This document shows, piece after piece, positions 16,345 to 25,661 of a DNA stretch of 26,080 nucleotides. The number at the start of each line of letters is the position of its first letter. Within the stretch, counting starts at the first letter, position 1. The notes under the pieces were generated by a model. That model was not told the DNA's origin. It was given only the letters and a program-made list of their open reading frames with translations, and did not search any database. The position numbers and the translations under genes are program-made. Origin of the DNA: PWXP01 sp964487655 (GTDB lineage Bacteria > Planctomycetota > Planctomycetia > Pirellulales > Thermoguttaceae); assembly GCA_964487655.1 (NCBI GenBank), contig CAZASB010000028.1, forward strand, positions 1 through 26,080. The letters are read 5' to 3'.

Positions 16345-17658
16345 ATGGCCGACGACCATACGCCAGAGGACTCCAATAGCAGCTATCCCGACACTGACTC
16401 TTCCGTCATTATGGAACAGACATTCCACGTGCTGCTGGTAGAGCGGACCGGTGGCGAGCCAACGAGCGTCGAGCGACTTCTTGGCGAGGCCTGCGGGGCC
16501 ATGCTGGTCCGATACGGCCTGTTTGAGGTTACTCAAGTCGAATGCATGTCCGACGCACTCGCGGAATTCAACCGAACACGGTTCTCCGTGGTCTTGCTCG
16601 ACTTGCAACTACCCGGCGAGGGTGGTCTGAATGCTCTCCAGCAGGTTCGAGCCGTCGCGTCGGAAACGCCAGTTATTGTGCTGACCAACGTGAACGACGA
16701 CGGGATGGCACTTCGCGCCATCGCCGCCGGGGCGCAGGATTTCCTTCCAAAAGACCAGTTGGATACCCGACTGTTGGCGAGGACGATTATCAGCGCGGTG
16801 GAACGCAATCGCGCGGAAACACAGCTTCGTCGCCGGGCTCATGATCTGGAGATGGCCCACGCGCAGATCAAGTGCCAAGCCGCGGAATTGGAACGCCGAA
16901 ATGACGAGTTGGACCGCATCAACCACGAGTTAGAAGAGTTCACCTATATCGCCTCGCACGACCTGAAGGAGCCGTTGCGAGGTATCAGCGCCTACTGTGA
17001 AATGCTCAAAGAGGACTATGAGGCCATTCTCGACAATGAAGGACAGCGCCGCCTGGATAAAATGGGCGATCTGTGTCGCCGACTGGAAAGCCTGATCGCC
17101 GATCTGCTGACCTACTGCCGCGTCGGCAGTGTGAAACCAGCAGTCGAAACGGTCGACTTGAACGTAGTCGTTGGCGACATTTGTGACCTGCTCCGTCCCG
17201 CTGTTGAGGATCGCAGCGCGGTTGTGCATGTATACGGGCCACTACCTCGTGTTTCAGGTGACACAATGCTACTTGGGCTTGCCATGGCGAACCTCATTTC
17301 AAACGGTCTAAAGTTCAACCGTTCCGAGCATCCGACGGTCGAAATCGGCGTAGTGCCCAGCCCACAACCGACGGTCTATGTGCGCGATAACGGGATTGGC
17401 ATTGAGCCGCAGCACCATGACGCGATCTTCGCGATGTTCCGCCGACTGCACGGCCGCCAGGAGTACGAGGGTAGCGGCGCGGGGCTGACCATTGTACGGA
17501 AGATTGTCGAGTCGCTCGGAGGACGCGTATGGCTGGAATCCGAACCTGGCAAAGGGGCGGCGTTCTATCTGGCGTTGCCTCCAGCAATCGCGACCGTCGC
17601 GCTCGCGCCGCCGCATTGGACGAAGGCTCCGAATAGATGCGAGATTCCATCGCAATGA
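16345..17658 (+). CDS. Receiver domain-histidine kinase hybrid protein
   Basis: About 437 residues. An N-terminal CheY-like receiver (residues about 18-150) has the phosphoacceptor aspartate D86 in LLDLQLPGEGG, a threonine in VIVLTN and a lysine in FLPKDQ. A coiled-coil linker (about 155-195) follows. The HisKA domain has H205 in YIASHDLKEPLRGI, then HATPase_c with the N box (NLISNGLKFN), DNGIGI and GSGAGLTI. It should be a cytoplasmic kinase whose activity is gated by phosphorylation of its own receiver. There are no membrane segments and no output domain, and no cognate regulator is adjacent. Start: GGGGAGG at 16333-16339 lies five bases before ATG 16345; the longer GTG 16306 frame adds 13 residues with no ribosome site. 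Signal and targets are unknown. Confidence 0.9.
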   Translation: MADDHTPEDSNSSYPDTDSSVIMEQTFHVLLVERTGGEPTSVERLLGEACGAMLVRYGLFEVTQVECMSDALAEFNRTRFSVVLLDLQLPGEGGLNALQQVRAVASETPVIVLTNVNDDGMALRAIAAGAQDFLPKDQLDTRLLARTIISAVERNRAETQLRRRAHDLEMAHAQIKCQAAELERRNDELDRINHELEEFTYIASHDLKEPLRGISAYCEMLKEDYEAILDNEGQRRLDKMGDLCRRLESLIADLLTYCRVGSVKPAVETVDLNVVVGDICDLLRPAVEDRSAVVHVYGPLPRVSGDTMLLGLAMANLISNGLKFNRSEHPTVEIGVVPSPQPTVYVRDNGIGIEPQHHDAIFAMFRRLHGRQEYEGSGAGLTIVRKIVESLGGRVWLESEPGKGAAFYLALPPAIATVALAPPHWTKAPNRCEIPSQ

Positions 17659-17901
17659 GTTCGATCAGGTTGCCCGAATGAAGGCAAATGCCGGGCGATT
17701 GCGTGATTTTGCCCGCTTGTCCGAGTACCCCACACACAAGTGGATATCCTGACCGGAAATGGTGGACCAGTCAGCAGCTCAGGTGAGTCCAGCGAATCCC
17801 TGCCAACGTTGCAACTAGCATAACTCGTAAGGGTTGCCCATTTTCGGTTGACCGCGGACTGCGTTGTGTGGACCCCGATAGAATTTCGAGCCGGGTTTGG
17901 G

Positions 17902-17907
17902 TATACT
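17902..17907 (+). promoter_or_regulatory. Possible -10 element before the polyphosphate cluster
   Basis: TATACT lies 69 bp before the CHAD start within the 318-bp non-coding gap 17659-17976. TTGACC at 17848-17853 is too far away to pair with it. No other structure is evident in this gap. Confidence 0.25.
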
Positions 17908-17976
17908 TACTGTGTTCCGTGCCAGAGTTGCCGCAGAGGTGCGGCGAGGTGCCCTCCCCGACCGCGGCTGTTCCCG

Positions 17977-19077
17977 ATGAACCCATTCTTGACCACCACC
18001 GATACTGGTCTTTCCGTCTTGGCGGCGAAGCACTTTCGCCGTCAAGCAAAGCGATTGTCGAAGCAGCTCGAGGGTATTCGTGGGGCGGAAGACATCGAGT
18101 GTATCCATCGCGCGAGGGTTGCGTCGCGGCGTCTCCGCGCGGGCTTGCGGATGTTCCAGGAATCGATGGATCCCGGGGTGTACGCTCGTTGGCGCAAGTG
18201 CATTCGACGCATCACCACGGGCCTTGGCGGCGCGCGCGATGCCGATGTCCAGATCGAGTTCCTCTGCCGCGTGCTTTGCGAGTTGAACGAGGCGGCTCTA
18301 TTCCCGGGGTTGGCAAGGCTCTTGGCCAGACTCGAAAAGGAACGGGAGCGATTGCAGCCGAAGGTGGTCAAGGCAGTCGACAAGGTCGAGCAATCCGGGG
18401 TGTTGAAGGAAATGCAGGGTGCCTTGGGTAGCGTGCGCGTCGAGAATCGTTCCGCCAAGGACATCCTGAATTCCCTGGCCGTCCTGGGCGAAGCCGAGCG
18501 TCGGATCCACGCGCAACTGGACGAGTTGCTTGCCCACGAGAGCGGGCTCGACGATCCGTGTGCAAGCGGCGAACACCATGCCATGCGCATTGCAGTAAAG
18601 CGGCTTCGCTACACGCTGGAAATCGTCCATACGCCTTATCATGGCATCCTCGAAGGGATGCTTAAGACAACGAAGAAGGTCCAGACTCTCTTGGGGGACC
18701 TTCACGATTGCGACGTATGGATTCAGCGACTTACCGCTTTCTCCGAGTGGCTGCGCCTACGGGCGATCGATCGGTTTGGCCATGAAGGATCGATGGCTCG
18801 GTTGACCGTTGGAATTCATTACCTTCGGGACGCGCGATCGCACGACCGCGAGAACCTGTTCGCGGAATTGGTGGATTTCTGGGGCCGGTTGACGCAAGCG
18901 GGAACCTGGGAGGAGCTTCGCCGTTTGGCGAGTTCGCCGGACGCGCCGCGGAACGCTTCCACTCGATTGGAGGATTCGGCGGATATTGCCTCTGACGAGC
19001 ACTCGCAGTCGACGGCGAAGAACGACCTGGCGCGGGAGGCACAACTCGCGGTCTGTACCCAAAATGGAGAAGACTAG
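17977..19077 (+). CDS. CHAD domain protein (predicted polyphosphate-binding)
   Basis: About 366 residues, mostly one CHAD domain (residues about 20-310), an all-helical fold with two related halves and many conserved basic residues. The first half has CIHRARVASRRLRAG and the second HAMRIAVKRLRYTLE. CHAD domains bind inorganic polyphosphate and localise to polyphosphate granules. The gene is placed 2 bp before a Ppx/GppA-type polyphosphatase gene and upstream of ppk1, which supports that role here. The C-terminal 50 residues are polar and probably disordered. I chose ATG 17977 (MNPFLTTTD); the in-frame extension to TTG 17848 adds 43 residues unlike the family. No clear Shine-Dalgarno is visible. 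It is not fused to a CYTH domain, as some CHAD proteins are. Confidence 0.9.
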   Translation: MNPFLTTTDTGLSVLAAKHFRRQAKRLSKQLEGIRGAEDIECIHRARVASRRLRAGLRMFQESMDPGVYARWRKCIRRITTGLGGARDADVQIEFLCRVLCELNEAALFPGLARLLARLEKERERLQPKVVKAVDKVEQSGVLKEMQGALGSVRVENRSAKDILNSLAVLGEAERRIHAQLDELLAHESGLDDPCASGEHHAMRIAVKRLRYTLEIVHTPYHGILEGMLKTTKKVQTLLGDLHDCDVWIQRLTAFSEWLRLRAIDRFGHEGSMARLTVGIHYLRDARSHDRENLFAELVDFWGRLTQAGTWEELRRLASSPDAPRNASTRLEDSADIASDEHSQSTAKNDLAREAQLAVCTQNGED

Positions 19078-19079
19078 TC

Positions 19080-20645
19080 ATGGATGGAACCGAGGCGAGG
19101 AAGGAACCGGAGTACGAGTCGAAAATTGTGGCCGCGGTGGACGTGGGCTCTAACGCGTTGCGCATGTCTATCGCGGAGGTCCTTCCCAACGGCGAGTTCG
19201 AGATTCTCGAACGGCTCCAACGAGCCGTGCGGCTGGGGCAAGATTCGTTTCGCCGTGGCCGGCTGGGCGGCCAGAGTATGCGAGCCGCGGTTGGCGTGCT
19301 TCAGGACTTTCGGCAAGTACTGCGTCTGTACGACGTCGGGCAGTTGCGCGCGGTGGCGACCAGCGCCGTGCGCGAGGCCAGCAATGCCGACACCTTTCTC
19401 GACCGCGTCTTCATGGCAACGGCCTTTCAGCTTGAAGTTATTGGAACCTCCGAGGAGAGCCAGTTGACTGTCTCGGCCGTGCGGCGCGCCATGGGGGATG
19501 CTCTTGACGTCAATCGCGGCGTAAGCCTCATTGCCGACGTGGGCGGAGGCAGCACGCTGCTGACGCTTCTTGAAGACGGTGATATCGTCAGTTCCCACGG
19601 ACTACGTCTGGGGTCGATCTGGTTGCAGGAAATGCTCTCTACCAGCGAGGAATCACCGGAACGGTCCACCGAGTTGCTGCGGCATCATATCTGGAATGCG
19701 CTGAGTACGGCGCAGACATCGCTCCCACTGGACCGCGTCGGTGCCGTTGTCGCAGTGGGTGGGGACGCCCGATTCGCCGCTCGCGAGGTGGGAGAATCCA
19801 CTGAATCGGCCGATCTGATGATCGTGGACCAGAGCGACCTCGATCGGCTTGTTCGGCAGTGTCAGGGCTTCACTGCCGAGGAACTCTCCCGAAAGCACGG
19901 TCTGTCGTTCGCGGAAGCCGAGACGATCAACCCAGCGCTACTCGTGTACCAGTTGTTGCTGAAGAAGACCCGCGCTGAGCGGCTGATCATTTCTCACGTT
20001 TCCATGCGCGACGGACTGCTTCTGGAATTGGCTCGGGTGGCGACGGGCCAGGAAGACGAGGGATTGCTCAAGAGCACGATCCACTCGGCGGCCTCGCTGG
20101 CCGAGAAGTACTGCGTGGACGTAGAGCATAGCAACGCGGTTGCCGAGCTTACCGTCCAACTGTTCGATCTGCTTCGGCACGACCATGGTCTAGGTGGCCG
20201 TCACCGTCTGCTGCTACGCGTGGCCGCCATGCTTCACGAGGTGGGCGCATTCATCAATTCACGTTCTCTCCATAAGCATAGCTACTACATTATTTCAAAC
20301 TCGGAGATGTTCGGGCTGAACCGAAATGAAGCGGACATCGTCGCCCACACCGCCCGCTATCACCGTGGCGGCGGCCCGAAGTTGACGCATGTCGAATACA
20401 CGGCCCTGCCACGCGAGAAACGGGTGGTGATCAACAAGCTGGCATCGCTCTTGCGGTTGGCCGACGCGTTGGTACGTGGTCACGCGGGCTCGGCGCGGCG
20501 ATTACATTTCGAACGCGATGGCGATGAGTTGATCGTTCACTTGCCCACCGCTTCCGACCTGTTGCTCGAACGCAGGTCGATTTCCGGCAGGGGCGATCTG
20601 TTCGAGGACGTCTATGGCATGAAAGTGCGACTTGAGGAAGGGTGA
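19080..20645 (+). CDS. ppx: Ppx/GppA-family exopolyphosphatase with HD-type C-terminal domain
   Basis: 521 residues of the Ppx/GppA family, which releases phosphate from polyphosphate ends or hydrolyses pppGpp. The N-terminal actin-like ATPase fold shows AAVDVGSNALRMSIAEV (about 15-31), the ATSAVREASN segment (about 97-106) and the phosphate-binding IADVGGGSTLLTL (about 150-162). The C-terminal domain (about 320-500) is HD-like, with DVEHSNAV, AAMLHEVGAFINSRSLHKHSYY and LLRLADAL, as in long Ppx proteins. GGAGAAG lies about 7 bases before the ATG. It sits between the CHAD gene (2-bp gap) and ppk1 (6-bp gap), which favours polyphosphatase over pppGpp hydrolase. The family cannot be split by sequence alone. 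Confidence 0.92.
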   Translation: MDGTEARKEPEYESKIVAAVDVGSNALRMSIAEVLPNGEFEILERLQRAVRLGQDSFRRGRLGGQSMRAAVGVLQDFRQVLRLYDVGQLRAVATSAVREASNADTFLDRVFMATAFQLEVIGTSEESQLTVSAVRRAMGDALDVNRGVSLIADVGGGSTLLTLLEDGDIVSSHGLRLGSIWLQEMLSTSEESPERSTELLRHHIWNALSTAQTSLPLDRVGAVVAVGGDARFAAREVGESTESADLMIVDQSDLDRLVRQCQGFTAEELSRKHGLSFAEAETINPALLVYQLLLKKTRAERLIISHVSMRDGLLLELARVATGQEDEGLLKSTIHSAASLAEKYCVDVEHSNAVAELTVQLFDLLRHDHGLGGRHRLLLRVAAMLHEVGAFINSRSLHKHSYYIISNSEMFGLNRNEADIVAHTARYHRGGGPKLTHVEYTALPREKRVVINKLASLLRLADALVRGHAGSARRLHFERDGDELIVHLPTASDLLLERRSISGRGDLFEDVYGMKVRLEEG

Positions 20646-20651
20646 CGGAGC

Positions 20652-22775
20652 ATGGCAAAGGATCCGCTGAAATCGGCCGATCTATACATCAACCGCGAAT
20701 TGAGCTGGCTGGAGTTCAATGATCGTGTGCTGCGAGAGGGACTTAACACCGATCTGCCTCTGTTGGAACGCGCGAAGTTCCTTGCGATTGTCAGCTCGAA
20801 CCTCGATGAATTCTTCATGGTGCGCGTGGCTGGGCTCATGCAACTGCGCGCGGCCAAGGTGCGCCGGCGCGACTTCTCCGGGCTCTCCGCGCCGGCCCAA
20901 CTCGCACGTATCAGCGAACGGGCGCACACCATGGTCGCCGAGCAGTCGGAAGGCATCGCCACCGTGCTGGGGGCCCTGGAGGAAGAGGGAATCGATGTGT
21001 TATTTCCACGGCGATGGACTGACGAGCATCACGATCATGTTAGGCAGCACTTCATCAAGGAAATCCTGCCCATTCTCACGCCGCTTGCCGTTCAGGATCT
21101 CGAGCCGGCTCCTCTTCTTCCTGGACTACAGCTTTGCGTGGCCGTGTTACTCCATCGCAACGAAAAAGGACTGGGAACGCTCGAGCATCGCAGGATTGCG
21201 GTCGTGCCCGTGCCCACGCAACTGAGACGATTCGTGCCGCTCCCCGCCGAAGACGGCGTTCGGTTCGCGATGCTCGAGGATGTTATTGCAAGCAATGCGG
21301 AATTGGCCTTTCCCGGCTGCCATGTATTAGCGGCCACCTGCTTCCGAATTACCCGAGACGCCGACATTGACGTGCGCGACGACGACGACGGCGACCTTCT
21401 CCACGCGATCGAAGAAGCGGTGCTTGCTCGGCGCCGAAGGGCCGCAGTACGATTGGAAATCGTCGCCGGAGCGAATCACCGTGTACGCAAGTGGCTAACC
21501 GATTGGCTTGCCGTGCGCTCGGACGATATCTACGAGATCGACGGCATGATCGACGCTACCGCGCTGTGGCAACTGGTTGGCTTGGACGGTTTCGACAAGC
21601 TGCGCACACCGGAATGGGAGCCGCAACCGCCTCGCGATCTGATCGGTTGCGACAACCCGTGGGAGGCCGTCCAGGACCACGATATCTTGCTCTTCCATCC
21701 GTACGAGAGCTTCGATCCGGTGGTCCAACTCCTTGAACAGGCGGCCGTCGATCCAAGTGTCCTGGCCATCAAGCAAACCTTGTATCGGACCAGCGGCGAT
21801 TCGCCGATTGTCCGCGCGCTGGAGCGAGCGGGGCAGAGCGGTAAGGAAGTAACCGTCCTCGTCGAACTGAAAGCGAGGTTCGACGAAGCACGGAACGTCA
21901 ACTGGGCGCGTCGCCTGGAGGACGCCGGCTGCCACGTGATTTACGGAATTGCCAACTACAAGACCCACTCCAAGGCGCTGATGATCGTGCGGCGCGAGTC
22001 TGGGCGAATTCGCCGGTACGTCCACCTCGCTACCGGCAACTACAACGACAAGACCGCCCGGCTCTATTCCGATCTTGGACTGCTCACGTGCGACCGCGAT
22101 ATCGCCACTGACGTGGCTTCGTTCTTCAATCTATTGACCGGCTATTCCGAAACCGTCGGCTGGTCGAAGCTGACTATCGCGCCGACCGGCCTCAGACAGC
22201 GATTCCTGGACTTGATCACGCGCGAGATCCAGGTGTCAACGCCCGACCGTCCCGGACTGATCATGGTCAAGGTCAATTCGCTCCAAGACGCGGACATTAT
22301 CCGAGCGTTGTACCAGGCCAGTCAGGCTGGGGTGAAGATCCTGCTGAACGTGCGGGGTATCTGCTGCCTGCGGCCCGGCCTGAAAGGCGTTTCCGATAAC
22401 GTCGAGGTTACGTCGATTATCGATCGGTTTCTTGAGCACTCGCGTATCTTCTATTTTCGGAACGGCGGGCACGAAGAGGTGTACCTTGGAAGCGCTGACT
22501 GGATGCGGCGCAACTTGAGCCGGCGGTTAGAAATCCTTTTTCCGATTGTCGATCGCAACCTGCGCCGGCGCGCTATCGACATCCTGGAAACCTATTTTAC
22601 CGACAATGTGAAAGCGCGACGGCTCCTGCCCAACGGGGCGTATGAGTTGGTCTCGCGTTCAGGGCCCAAAGTGCGCGCTCAAGAGCAGTTGTACCGCAAC
22701 GCCGTTGAAGCGGTGCGACTGAGCGAGAAGTCGATTCCACAGTTCCGACCGATTGAGCGACCCAAAGACACGTGA
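20652..22775 (+). CDS. ppk1: Polyphosphate kinase 1
   Basis: 707 residues, normal for PPK1, which reversibly polymerises the ATP gamma-phosphate into polyphosphate. Four regions are recognisable. The N-domain has YINRELSWLEFNDRVL (about 11-26) and SSNLDEFFMVRVAGL. The head domain spans about 115-320. The first catalytic PLD-like domain has FHPYESFDPVVQLLEQAA, ELKARFDEARNV and YKTHSKALMIVRR, whose histidine (about residue 440) is the autophosphorylated one, plus HLATGNYNDKTARLYSDLG. The second C-domain has KVNSLQD, RGICCLRPGLKG, then the SADWMRRNLSRRLE region. GGAG sits just upstream of the ATG, six bases after the ppx stop. It is the last gene of the CHAD-ppx-ppk1 cluster. All catalytic motifs are intact. 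Confidence 0.97.
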   Translation: MAKDPLKSADLYINRELSWLEFNDRVLREGLNTDLPLLERAKFLAIVSSNLDEFFMVRVAGLMQLRAAKVRRRDFSGLSAPAQLARISERAHTMVAEQSEGIATVLGALEEEGIDVLFPRRWTDEHHDHVRQHFIKEILPILTPLAVQDLEPAPLLPGLQLCVAVLLHRNEKGLGTLEHRRIAVVPVPTQLRRFVPLPAEDGVRFAMLEDVIASNAELAFPGCHVLAATCFRITRDADIDVRDDDDGDLLHAIEEAVLARRRRAAVRLEIVAGANHRVRKWLTDWLAVRSDDIYEIDGMIDATALWQLVGLDGFDKLRTPEWEPQPPRDLIGCDNPWEAVQDHDILLFHPYESFDPVVQLLEQAAVDPSVLAIKQTLYRTSGDSPIVRALERAGQSGKEVTVLVELKARFDEARNVNWARRLEDAGCHVIYGIANYKTHSKALMIVRRESGRIRRYVHLATGNYNDKTARLYSDLGLLTCDRDIATDVASFFNLLTGYSETVGWSKLTIAPTGLRQRFLDLITREIQVSTPDRPGLIMVKVNSLQDADIIRALYQASQAGVKILLNVRGICCLRPGLKGVSDNVEVTSIIDRFLEHSRIFYFRNGGHEEVYLGSADWMRRNLSRRLEILFPIVDRNLRRRAIDILETYFTDNVKARRLLPNGAYELVSRSGPKVRAQEQLYRNAVEAVRLSEKSIPQFRPIERPKDT

Positions 22776-22782
22776 GTCGAGA

Positions 22783-23799
22783 CTACGTTGCCTCGCACAA
22801 TCGCTTCCTGAAGGGGCTCCTGCCCGCGGCGCCCCGCGCCAGTGCAATGGCCCCGAGAACGACGGCGTCGTCCCCCAACTCCGAGACGACCACGTGCCCC
22901 CCTTCGCGAGCGCCGGGTAAACGGTCGGCATCGACAATCCGACGGATGATGGGCACGACGAAATCACCGCAAGCTTCAATGACACCTCCTCCAAGAACAA
23001 TCACCTCTGGATCAATCAGGTGCCGGACGGTGAGACAAGCGTAGCCAAGCACCTCGGCCGCTCGCGTCATCACTTCCGTCACGACTTCGTCACCGGCATC
23101 AAGGGCCTTGCGAAGAATGCGGCTGCGGATCACGGTCAAATCGCCGTCGGCCAGTTCGGTAGCGAGGCTAGGGCGACCTTCACTGACTGCTTGACGGATG
23201 TCGCGTTCGATGGCCGAGCGGCTGGCCAACGCTTCCAAACAGCCGCAGTTTCCACAGCCGCATTCCGGGCCATCTATCTGCATGACAATGTGGCCAATTT
23301 CCGAAGCCGCTTCCCGAGCGCCTCGCCACAGTTTTCCCTTGCGAACAAAACCGCCGCCAACACCCGTTCCCACGAGAATCGCAAAAACGCTCCTGGCGTT
23401 CTGCGCGGCTCCCAGCCAGCGCTCGCCCAACGCACCCAAATTGCAGTCGTTTCCCACGGCAACGGGCACGCCGAATCGCCGGCGTAGATGCTTGCCGATT
23501 CCAACTCCCCCCAAACTCATGTTCGGAGTTACGATGACTCGTCCGTTTTTTGGGAGAACGACGCCAGGTATGGCAATGCCAATGGCTTGAACATCCCGGA
23601 TATTCCGCTTTGCCGCGACAAGCGCGGCCTCGATTGCTGATTCGATTGCCTCCAACTCGGAACGGGGATCCGCGTTACGAGGGGTTTTTTGCCGCTGACG
23701 CGTGAGAATTTCGCCCGATTCTCGAACAACCGACGCCTGGACTTTCGTCCCCCCGACATCGACCCCCAAATAGAGCCAGTCCGAGCCGTTTTCCTTCAT
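22783..23799 (-). CDS. ROK-family sugar kinase, probable glucokinase
   Basis: About 338 residues. The N-terminal ATP-binding phosphate loop is DVGGTK (about 14-19). The catalytic aspartate is in VGNDCN, then GTGVGGGFV. The ROK zinc motif ECGCGNCGCLEALAS (about 185-199) supplies three cysteines. A C-terminal DPEVIVLGGGV segment completes the fold. It should phosphorylate glucose or a related hexose in the cytoplasm. Without a DNA-binding N-terminal domain it is a kinase, not a NagC/XylR-type repressor. Start: ATG 23799 (MKENGSDW) with AGGAAGG upstream is preferred; ATG 23877 adds 26 residues before the conserved fold. It is convergent with ppk1 (7-bp gap) and 179 bp downstream of the sigma gene. 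N-acetylglucosamine or mannose are possible alternative substrates. Confidence 0.88.
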   Translation of the reverse strand: MKENGSDWLYLGVDVGGTKVQASVVRESGEILTRQRQKTPRNADPRSELEAIESAIEAALVAAKRNIRDVQAIGIAIPGVVLPKNGRVIVTPNMSLGGVGIGKHLRRRFGVPVAVGNDCNLGALGERWLGAAQNARSVFAILVGTGVGGGFVRKGKLWRGAREAASEIGHIVMQIDGPECGCGNCGCLEALASRSAIERDIRQAVSEGRPSLATELADGDLTVIRSRILRKALDAGDEVVTEVMTRAAEVLGYACLTVRHLIDPEVIVLGGGVIEACGDFVVPIIRRIVDADRLPGAREGGHVVVSELGDDAVVLGAIALARGAAGRSPFRKRLCEAT

Positions 23800-23978
23800 C
23801 TTCCGACCTTCCTGCCCGATTTCACCAAGAAAAAACTGTAGCGGTCCGCTGCCGCGACTGGATGTATTACACGCCATTAGAAATCAAAGACGCTCGAAGG
23901 TAAACCCCTCGCGCAGCCCAATTCAATGCCACATGTCCCCAAGCAGTTCGCCCTTTTCGCGGAACCAGGGAGGTGGAA

Positions 23979-25661
23979 TCAGACGCTTTCCACGGCGGAT
24001 GCCATCATCGAATCATTGCCGGATGGCATTTCAAACTGAGCGACCAAACGGGCGTCGACAAAGCAGGAAAGCTGACGGGCGCGAACCGGATGTTGCAAGG
24101 CGCGGACCGCCTTGGCCTCGATCTGACGGACGCGCTCCCTGGTCACGGAAAAAATCTTTCCAACTTCTTCCAACGTGTAGGCATAGCCATCGGCCAGACC
24201 ATACCGGAGCCTGATGATCTCCCGCTCGCGGTAGTCCAGTTCCCCGAGCACTTCGGCAATACACTGCTTGAGCGAATCCTGGTTGATTTCCATGAGAGGG
24301 TCGTCTTCTCGGTAGTCCTCAAGGAACTCGCCGAAATAGGTGTCCTCGTGATCGCCAACCGGTTGGTCCAACGAGAGAGGATGCCTAGTCATCCGCAATA
24401 CGCAGGTGGCCTCCTCGACGGATAGTCCCGCACGCGTCGCCGTATCTTCCACCGATGGGGCGACGCCCTGTTCTTGAACCAGTTGCCGGGTTACGCTGCG
24501 AACCTTGCTCATCGAGTCGATCATGTGGACTGGCACGCGAATGGTGCGACTCTGATCGGCAATGGCCCTGGTAATGGCCTGCCGAATCCACCACGTGGCA
24601 TAGGTGGAGAACTTGTAGCCACGCTTGTGTTCAAACTTGTCCACCGCTCGCATCAGGCCAGTATTTCCTTCCTGAATCATGTCCAGAAAGCTCATCCCGC
24701 GATTCCGGTATCGCTTGGCAATCGAGACCACCAGACGCAGGTTCCCCGCCGACAAATATCGCTTGGCGGAATCGTATTCATGCCGCAGACGTTCGATTCG
24801 ATCGAGCCTTCGGCGAAGCGTGGCGGGACTATCCAGAGAAACACGAATCAGGTAACACAGTTCCTGCCGCAACTCTGCGCGAACCGCTTCTTCCGGAGCC
24901 AATCTCTTGTTCTGAGCAAGCATTTCCGTCAGCTCGTTCATCCTGGCGAGGATCTGTTCCAATCTTTCCACGGCAGGCTGAAGGCGCTGCGTTCGCAAGC
25001 CTAGCTCTTCGACCAGACGCACGGCACGACCGCGGCGCTTCACCAGCCGCTGCCAGGCGGTTCGCCGTTCGCGTCGGCAACGTCGCTTGTCGATTGCGGT
25101 GGCGAAGTCGACTCGATTCAAGGCGACGAGTTTCTTGAGCGTCTCCAGGTTCGGCCCCAGCACCTTCAGGAGCCTGCGTTTCTCGCGCACATTGACCACG
25201 GAAACCTCAATCGTCCTGTCGAGGCGGAGCTTTCCGTCGCGGATGTTTTCGAGCATGGCGATGGCCGCTTGCAATACGTAGTCGTTGGCCAGGATGGCGT
25301 GACGATACCGTAACCGTCCGGCATCGATGCGTTTGGCAGCGAGAACCTCTTCCTGCCGCGACAACAGGGGGATCTCACCCATCTGCATGAGGTAGATGCG
25401 GATCGGGTCTTCGATCTGCTCGTCGTCGCCCGTGTGCTCGTCGTCGCCATAGGCGCCGTCACGCTCGCTCTCATCGGTCAAATCGTCATTAGAGTGGTCA
25501 TCGAAGAGGTCCGATTCAAAAGGATCGATGTCGGCAACGGGGTTGTTTTGAATACCACCACGAAATACTTTTCTGTTGTTTCGGGTGGCATGACCATTGG
25601 TCTTGGAGTTCTTCGCGACGGCGGCTTTGCGGTTGAGTCTTGCCAAAGGTGCAACCCCCAT
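23979..25661 (-). CDS. RpoD/SigA-family RNA polymerase sigma factor
   Basis: 560 residues. An acidic N-terminal tail (about 45-80) replaces a classic region 1.1. Region 1.2 follows (DPIRIYLMQMGEIPLLSRQEE, about 85-105), then a basic, helical non-conserved region (about 120-300). Region 2 has LRLVVSIAKRYRNRGMSFLDMIQEGN and the -10-binding YKFSTYATWWIRQAI. Region 3 has IRVPVHMID. Region 4 has ELDYREREIIRLRYGLADG and the helix-turn-helix YTLEEVGKIFSVTRERVRQIEAKA. About 30 unusual residues follow, ending in MMASAVESV. It directs RNA polymerase to -10/-35 promoters and could be the primary or a group-2 sigma factor. ATG 25661 has no Shine-Dalgarno, and the frame is closed by TGA at 25701-25703 with no other start between. 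Confidence 0.93.
   Translation of the reverse strand: MGVAPLARLNRKAAVAKNSKTNGHATRNNRKVFRGGIQNNPVADIDPFESDLFDDHSNDDLTDESERDGAYGDDEHTGDDEQIEDPIRIYLMQMGEIPLLSRQEEVLAAKRIDAGRLRYRHAILANDYVLQAAIAMLENIRDGKLRLDRTIEVSVVNVREKRRLLKVLGPNLETLKKLVALNRVDFATAIDKRRCRRERRTAWQRLVKRRGRAVRLVEELGLRTQRLQPAVERLEQILARMNELTEMLAQNKRLAPEEAVRAELRQELCYLIRVSLDSPATLRRRLDRIERLRHEYDSAKRYLSAGNLRLVVSIAKRYRNRGMSFLDMIQEGNTGLMRAVDKFEHKRGYKFSTYATWWIRQAITRAIADQSRTIRVPVHMIDSMSKVRSVTRQLVQEQGVAPSVEDTATRAGLSVEEATCVLRMTRHPLSLDQPVGDHEDTYFGEFLEDYREDDPLMEINQDSLKQCIAEVLGELDYREREIIRLRYGLADGYAYTLEEVGKIFSVTRERVRQIEAKAVRALQHPVRARQLSCFVDARLVAQFEMPSGNDSMMASAVESV

Noticed and set aside
17848..17976. 43-residue N-terminal extension of the CHAD protein from TTG 17848
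   Set aside because: Cys/Arg/Pro-rich sequence unlike CHAD proteins. It contains a possible -10 element and has no ribosome site.
23826..23860. Possible terminator between the sigma and ROK genes (minus strand AGCGG/CCGCT then T-run)
   Set aside because: The stem can be only 4-5 bp with a minimal loop. It is too weak to call a terminator, though some attenuation is possible.
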